The position numbers were made by a program, and so were the translations under genes. Shown here piece by piece: positions 63,317 through 64,000 of a stretch of DNA of 64,000 nucleotides. The notes beneath the pieces were generated by a model. That model worked only from the letters and a program-made list of their open reading frames with translations, ran no database searches and was not told the origin of the DNA. The number at the start of each line of letters is the position of its first letter. Position 1 is the first letter of the stretch. This DNA is from Edwardsiella anguillarum (GTDB taxonomy: Bacteria; Pseudomonadota; Gammaproteobacteria; Enterobacterales; Enterobacteriaceae): NCBI RefSeq assembly GCF_008801815.1, contig NZ_VZOX01000012.1. One strand, given 5' to 3'.

Positions 63317-63700
63317 ATGGATGACGTCAGCCGTTTCATGGTGGCAGAGGGGCTACACCCGGCGCCGGCGCACTTCCTGGAGAGCGAGTTTCTCATGGGG
63401 CAGCGCATCGAAACCCCGCGTTTTCACCTCACCTATCGGCAGGAGGGGGAACGTCTGATCCTCTGTGACTTTACCGCCCGCAATGACGATGGGCAGGCCG
63501 TTATCGCCCTGATGGGACTCCTGCGCCGCCTCATCGGCGCGCTTCCCCTGCTGCGCTATATCGATGCCATGATCCTGCCCGCGCCCCACGATCGGGCGCT
63601 GGATAGGATGCGACGGCGCCTGACGGATGTGATGCTGGCGGAAGGCGCGCAGCCCATACGTCTGGATGATGCGCTGTGGCTGCGCTATCGCTGCCGTTAA
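63317..63700 (+). CDS. eseE: EseE-like small T3SS protein
   Basis: A 127-aa protein in the position of SPI-2 sseE and Edwardsiella eseE. It has a mixed alpha/beta class-I chaperone-like pattern (RFHLTYRQEGERLILCDFTA, ALMGLLRRLIGALPLLRYID). The ATG at 63317 follows GGAGGTGA, 13 bases past the eseD stop. EseE is reported as a chaperone or regulator that aids EseC; sequence similarity alone is modest. Confidence 0.7.
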   Translation: MDDVSRFMVAEGLHPAPAHFLESEFLMGQRIETPRFHLTYRQEGERLILCDFTARNDDGQAVIALMGLLRRLIGALPLLRYIDAMILPAPHDRALDRMRRRLTDVMLAEGAQPIRLDDALWLRYRCR

Positions 63701-63855
63701 CCGCCCAATCAACGCCGGCCAGCGCTCCGCCGCAGGGGAGAATGGCCGGCTCCCCGAAATCATAATGCCAAAAGCCAAAGCCGCCCCGCTTTGCCAAAGC
63801 CCCGGAGGAAAGGCCCTGATAATGTAATAATATATCATATCAATTGGAGAACACT
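63701..63855 (+). other. Intergenic region before EscB-like gene
   Basis: 155 bp with an AT-rich block at 63820-63845 that may be a separate promoter. No gene. Confidence 0.4.
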
Positions 63856-64000
63856 ATGACGTCCGCATCGCTCTCCGCCCAGGCTGAAAACGTGGCGCGT
63901 CGCTGTCTGGCGCTGCTTGAGGGGAAGGAAACCCAGCGTCCCCTCAGCGGCGCCAGCCAGGATGAAATGGAGGCCAGCTATGCGCGCGGCTGCCAGGCCC
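63856..64000 (+). CDS. TPR chaperone, EscB/SscB-like, partial at window end
   Basis: Only the first 48 codons are visible. The region EMEASYARGCQA resembles the start of the first TPR unit of SycD/LcrH-type chaperones (YARGC-x-A). GGAG is 7-10 bases before the ATG. In SPI-2-like islands sscB/escB occupies this place, after sseE. The identification is provisional because the TPR repeats lie past the window. Confidence 0.6.
   Translation, partial: MTSASLSAQAENVARRCLALLEGKETQRPLSGASQDEMEASYARGCQA

Overview
The window looks like a chromosomal stretch of an Edwardsiella species (tarda/piscicida/anguillarum group; species not resolvable from this alone). The assignment rests on three neighbouring signatures recognised from protein sequence: an ethB-ethA two-partner haemolysin pair (559 and 1613 aa), a large EseJ-like effector gene (about 1355 aa) next to catalase-peroxidase katG, and a SPI-2-type type III secretion (T3SS) island with an EsrA/EsrB-type regulatory pair and an EseB-EscA-EseC-EseD-EseE translocon cluster. 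Housekeeping genes (nfsB, dacD, gldA, thi, tdc) are clearly enterobacterial.

Layout. 1-1918: right end of a Mu-like prophage (silent tail-fibre cassette with a gix-like crossover site, gin invertase, com, mom, terminator, three end repeats) inserted in murQ, whose 3' part resumes at about 1919. 2325-9110: hydrolase-like protein, nfsB, a frameshifted AraC regulator, a glycyl-radical enzyme with its activase, and dacD. 9727-17412: a TDT-family transporter, then ethB-ethA on the minus strand, with ethA ending inside a heptanucleotide repeat. 17972-23604: an orphan small gene, then an ABC importer of the glycerol-3-phosphate/sugar type fused operonically to an ADPRM-like metallophosphoesterase. 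23777-26605: traT, then an acfC-like binding-protein gene bracketed by two decayed IS5-type fragments. 26783-31747: gldA, and a thiEFSGH operon under a TPP riboswitch but with no thiC. 31842-39313: tdcABCDEF for anaerobic threonine degradation with a CRP site. 40126-46503: katG and eseJ, convergent.

47114-64000 is the T3SS island. esrB (+) and esrA (-) converge with overlapping stop codons. esrA is the last gene of a minus-strand run sctR-S-T-U-slt-esrA. Divergent from it runs sctM-like-sctV-N-O-P-Q (export gate, ATPase, stalk, needle-length regulator, C ring). A separate block then encodes an SseA-like chaperone, EseB filament, EscA chaperone, EseC and EseD pore proteins, EseE, and the start of an EscB-like TPR chaperone that runs off the window. 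The ring (sctC/D/J), needle (sctF) and stator genes are not in the window and presumably lie beyond 64000.

No tRNA, rRNA or CRISPR array was recognised. Most of the sequence is GC-rich; the prophage end, acfC and the esrB-eseJ intergenic region are noticeably AT-richer.
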